From NCBI GenBank assembly GCA_024635815.1, contig JAGXIG010000050.1:1-18082 (forward strand): 18,082 bases of DNA, read 5' to 3'. The DNA is from Salegentibacter sp. (GTDB lineage Bacteria; Bacteroidota; Bacteroidia; Flavobacteriales; Flavobacteriaceae). This document shows positions 16,143 through 18,082 of this stretch, piece by piece. The translations under genes and the position numbers were made by a program. Each line of letters begins with the position of its first letter. Position 1 is the first letter of the stretch. The notes beneath the pieces are model-generated. The model was given only the letters and a program-made list of their open reading frames with translations, was not told where the DNA came from and searched no databases.

Positions 16143-17315
16143 CTAGGCTATTGCTCTTATTTTTCTTTCTGAAATTTCCATAATTTCGTGAATATCATTG
16201 TCTTCCACGCATCTTCGGGCATCAGCAAAATTCAGGAATTCGTTGTAAACCGTATCTAACTGAAGTTTGGTTAAATCGTATCCCATTTTTTTGGCTTTAT
16301 AGGCCAAAGCTGCTCTTCCACTTCTTGCGGTTAATACAATCGCCGATTCGGTTACCCCAACTTCTGCTGGATCTATAATTTCGTAAGTTTCACGATTTTT
16401 AATCACACCGTCCTGGTGAATTCCGGAGCTGTGCGCAAACGCATTGGCGCCTACAATAGCTTTATTAGGCTGTACAAACATTCCCATTTCACGGGAAACC
16501 ATACAACTAGTATCATAAAGGAATTTCGGGTCTATTTGCGTATTTAAATTTAAAGTCGGGTGCTGTCTTAAGATCATGACGACCTCTTCTAAAGCAGTAT
16601 TTCCTGCACGCTCTCCAATACCATTAATGGTGCATTCTATTTGGCGGGCACCATTCATTACTCCTGCAATGGCATTTGCCGTAGCAAGGCCTAAATCGTT
16701 ATGACAATGACAGGAAAGTGTCACTTTATCGATGTCCTTTACATTGTCTTTTAAATATTTTATTTTTCTTCCATATTCCTCAGGAAGACAATATCCGGTG
16801 GTATCAGGAATGTTCAATACTGTGGCACCGGCTTTTATCATTTCGGTACATACACGGGCAAGGAATTCATTATCTGTTCTTCCGGCATCTTCGGCATAAA
16901 ACTCCACATCATCTACAAAATTCTTAGCGTGTTTAACCGCAGCTACACCGCGCACAATAATTTCTTCTCTTGTAGAGTTGAATTTATATTTAATATGAGG
17001 GTCTGAAGTGCCAATCCCGGTATGAATACGTGGTTTTCTGGCGTGTTTCAAAGCTTCAGCAGCAACTTCGATATCTTTTTTAACAGCACGTGAGAGTCCG
17101 CAAACGGCGGCATTCTTTGCCAGTTTAGAGATTTCATAAACCGATTGATAATCGCCGGGACTGGAAACAGGAAAACCTGCCTCAATAACATCTACTCCCA
17201 GCTCATCAAGGCGCGCAGCGATTTTAAGTTTCTGGGCTGTATTCAATTTACAACCTGGAACCTGCTCTCCGTCTCGTAACGTCGTGTCAAAAATTTCTAC
17301 CTTTTCTGTGCTCAT
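16143..17315 (-). CDS. leuA: 2-isopropylmalate synthase, short form without regulatory domain
   Basis: LeuA condenses acetyl-CoA with 2-oxoisovalerate, the first step committed to leucine. The TIM-barrel catalytic domain opens with [15 protein letters not shown] (catalytic R14, metal ligand D15) and has the metal pair H203/H205 in [15 protein letters not shown], then [19 protein letters not shown] (227-245) and [18 protein letters not shown]. The protein ends at 390 aa, with only the linker subdomains after the barrel. The usual enzyme is about 510 aa and carries a C-terminal leucine-binding domain, so allosteric leucine inhibition through that domain should be absent. Homocitrate or citramalate synthase are relatives to keep in mind, but the leuCDB genes after it make isopropylmalate synthase by far the best call. 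Confidence 0.92.
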   Translation of the reverse strand: MSTEKVEIFDTTLRDGEQVPGCKLNTAQKLKIAARLDELGVDVIEAGFPVSSPGDYQSVYEISKLAKNAAVCGLSRAVKKDIEVAAEALKHARKPRIHTGIGTSDPHIKYKFNSTREEIIVRGVAAVKHAKNFVDDVEFYAEDAGRTDNEFLARVCTEMIKAGATVLNIPDTTGYCLPEEYGRKIKYLKDNVKDIDKVTLSCHCHNDLGLATANAIAGVMNGARQIECTINGIGERAGNTALEEVVMILRQHPTLNLNTQIDPKFLYDTSCMVSREMGMFVQPNKAIVGANAFAHSSGIHQDGVIKNRETYEIIDPAEVGVTESAIVLTARSGRAALAYKAKKMGYDLTKLQLDTVYNEFLNFADARRCVEDNDIHEIMEISERKIRAIA

Positions 17316-17461
17316 AAGAGATTTTTTTTACTTTATCTTTAACTAAAGTATTGTTATCTATACACTCCCGGCCTTTGTAAATTAGGTCATTACGATAATT
17401 AAAGCATAAAATTGGGTCTATATACTCTGATATTCAGTAAGTTAAAAACAATCTTGTTACA
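17316..17461. promoter_or_regulatory. divergent intergenic region, leuA and the 17462 gene
   Basis: These 146 bp must hold the promoters of both the minus-strand leu operon and the plus-strand gene at 17462. I find no confident TTTG/TAnnTTTG pair on either strand. A short palindrome, CTTTA with TAAAG around AC, lies near 17335-17346 between leuA and the rest. I found no leader peptide with leucine codons. Confidence 0.45.
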
Positions 17462-18063
17462 ATGACTAATGATTTAACCGATAACTTATTTTCTCTTATT
17501 AAATCTCTTTCGCCTTCAGAAAAGCGGCAATTTTCATTGTATGTGGGAAGAATTGGTGTGAATACCGATAGTAAATTTTTGAATTTATTTAAGGTCATGA
17601 CGAAGCTGAAGAAGTATAATGAGAAAGAAATTCTTCTAAAGACAAAGATTAGCAAACAGCAATTATCTAATGTAAAAGCGCATTTATACAAGCAAATTCT
17701 TATTAGTTTAAGATTGAATCCTGCACACCAAAGTATTCCGGTGCAGATTAGAGAACAATTTGATTTTGCTTACATTCTTTATCGAAAAGGGCTTTACAAA
17801 CAGAGCCTGAAATTATTAGACAAAATTAAAGGCCAGGCGCTTGAATATGAAGAAAAAAATCTGGCGTATGAAATCCTTGAGCTTGAAAAAATAATAGAGT
17901 CGCAATATATTACCCGTAGTATAGAAAACAGGGCCGAAAGTTTGATTCAACAAACACGGGACTTAAGTGCGCTTAATTTAATTTCCAGTAAACTTTCTAA
18001 TTTATCCTTACAATTATATGCCATTTTTCTTAAAATGGGTTACGCCAGGACGCAGGAAGAAGC
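17462..18063 (+). CDS. uncharacterised helical (possibly TPR-like) protein, 3' end missing
   Basis: A frame opens at ATG 17462 and stays open to the contig end, so no stop is seen. The first 200 or so residues start MTNDLTDNLFSLIKSLSPSE and continue with an almost wholly helical, Lys/Leu-rich sequence containing paired helices such as YILYRKGLYKQSLKLLDKIK, the kind of helix-turn-helix pattern found in tetratricopeptide proteins. There is no signal peptide or membrane segment, so it is probably cytoplasmic. I believe similar proteins exist across flavobacteria, but I know no function. It is divergent from leuA. Codons after 18064 are adapter-derived (ending CLLYTS) and are excluded. Expected full length, by impression only, is several hundred residues. 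Confidence 0.8.
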
Positions 18064-18082
18064 CTGTCTCTTATACACATCT
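18064..18082 (+). other. Nextera mosaic-end adapter, not genomic
   Basis: The last 19 bases, CTGTCTCTTATACACATCT, are identical to the Tn5-derived Nextera adapter sequence left when reads run past the insert. The sequence sits exactly at the contig end. It keeps the last gene's frame open and would give a false C-terminus. Confidence 0.97.

Noticed and set aside
17434..17691. 85-codon minus-strand frame upstream of leuA
   Set aside because: It is antisense to the longer frame starting at 17462, which has better coding character.
1..18082. CRISPR array, tRNA/rRNA genes, transposase or phage genes
   Set aside because: No regular repeat-spacer array, no tRNA-like clover sequences and no such protein motifs were seen; the adapter at the end derives from library preparation, not from a genomic transposon.

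Overview
The window is a stretch of ordinary but tightly clustered amino-acid biosynthesis DNA, most likely from a marine-type flavobacterium (Bacteroidota, Flavobacteriia). The reasons are the AT-rich composition, the near absence of Shine-Dalgarno sequences before starts, the long class II IlvC, the Bacteroidota-type arginine cluster that carries proC and an N-succinylornithine carbamoyltransferase-like gene, and small palindromic repeats between genes. Genus-level placement would be a guess.

Layout. (1) 1-2452, + strand: the 3' part of ilvC, then ilvA one base downstream. This is the end of an isoleucine/valine operon that starts outside the window. (2) 2453-2786: a 334-bp gap with several GC-rich hairpins in an AT-rich background, possibly a structured leader for the next operon. 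(3) 2787-12354, + strand: an arginine cluster in the order GNAT acyltransferase, argG, argC, proC, argD, argF', argB, argE, argH. Together these give the N-acylated (by homology succinylated) route from glutamate through N-acylornithine and N-acylcitrulline to citrulline, argininosuccinate and arginine. The GNAT protein is the only candidate here for the first acylation step. No carAB, argJ or argR is present. Repeats or hairpins fill every gap of more than about 60 bp in this cluster. (4) 12355-12866: a convergent junction with nested inverted repeats and a clear rho-independent terminator for the leucine operon. (5) 12867-17315, - strand: leuA, leuC, leuD, leuB in transcription order, covering the leucine branch from 2-ketoisovalerate. 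(6) 17316-17461: a divergent promoter region. (7) 17462 to the end, + strand: the start of an uncharacterised helical protein, cut by the contig end.

The last 19 bases (18064-18082) are identical to the Nextera transposase mosaic-end adapter. They are not genomic and should be trimmed.

I found no mobile element, phage, defence or CRISPR system. The most interesting points are a family of paired inverted repeats whose hairpin stems covary, the GNAT enzyme with a four-cysteine C-terminal region as candidate first enzyme of the succinylated arginine route, an alanine at the position known to decide acetyl versus succinyl specificity in the carbamoyltransferase, and the possible structured leader before the arginine operon.
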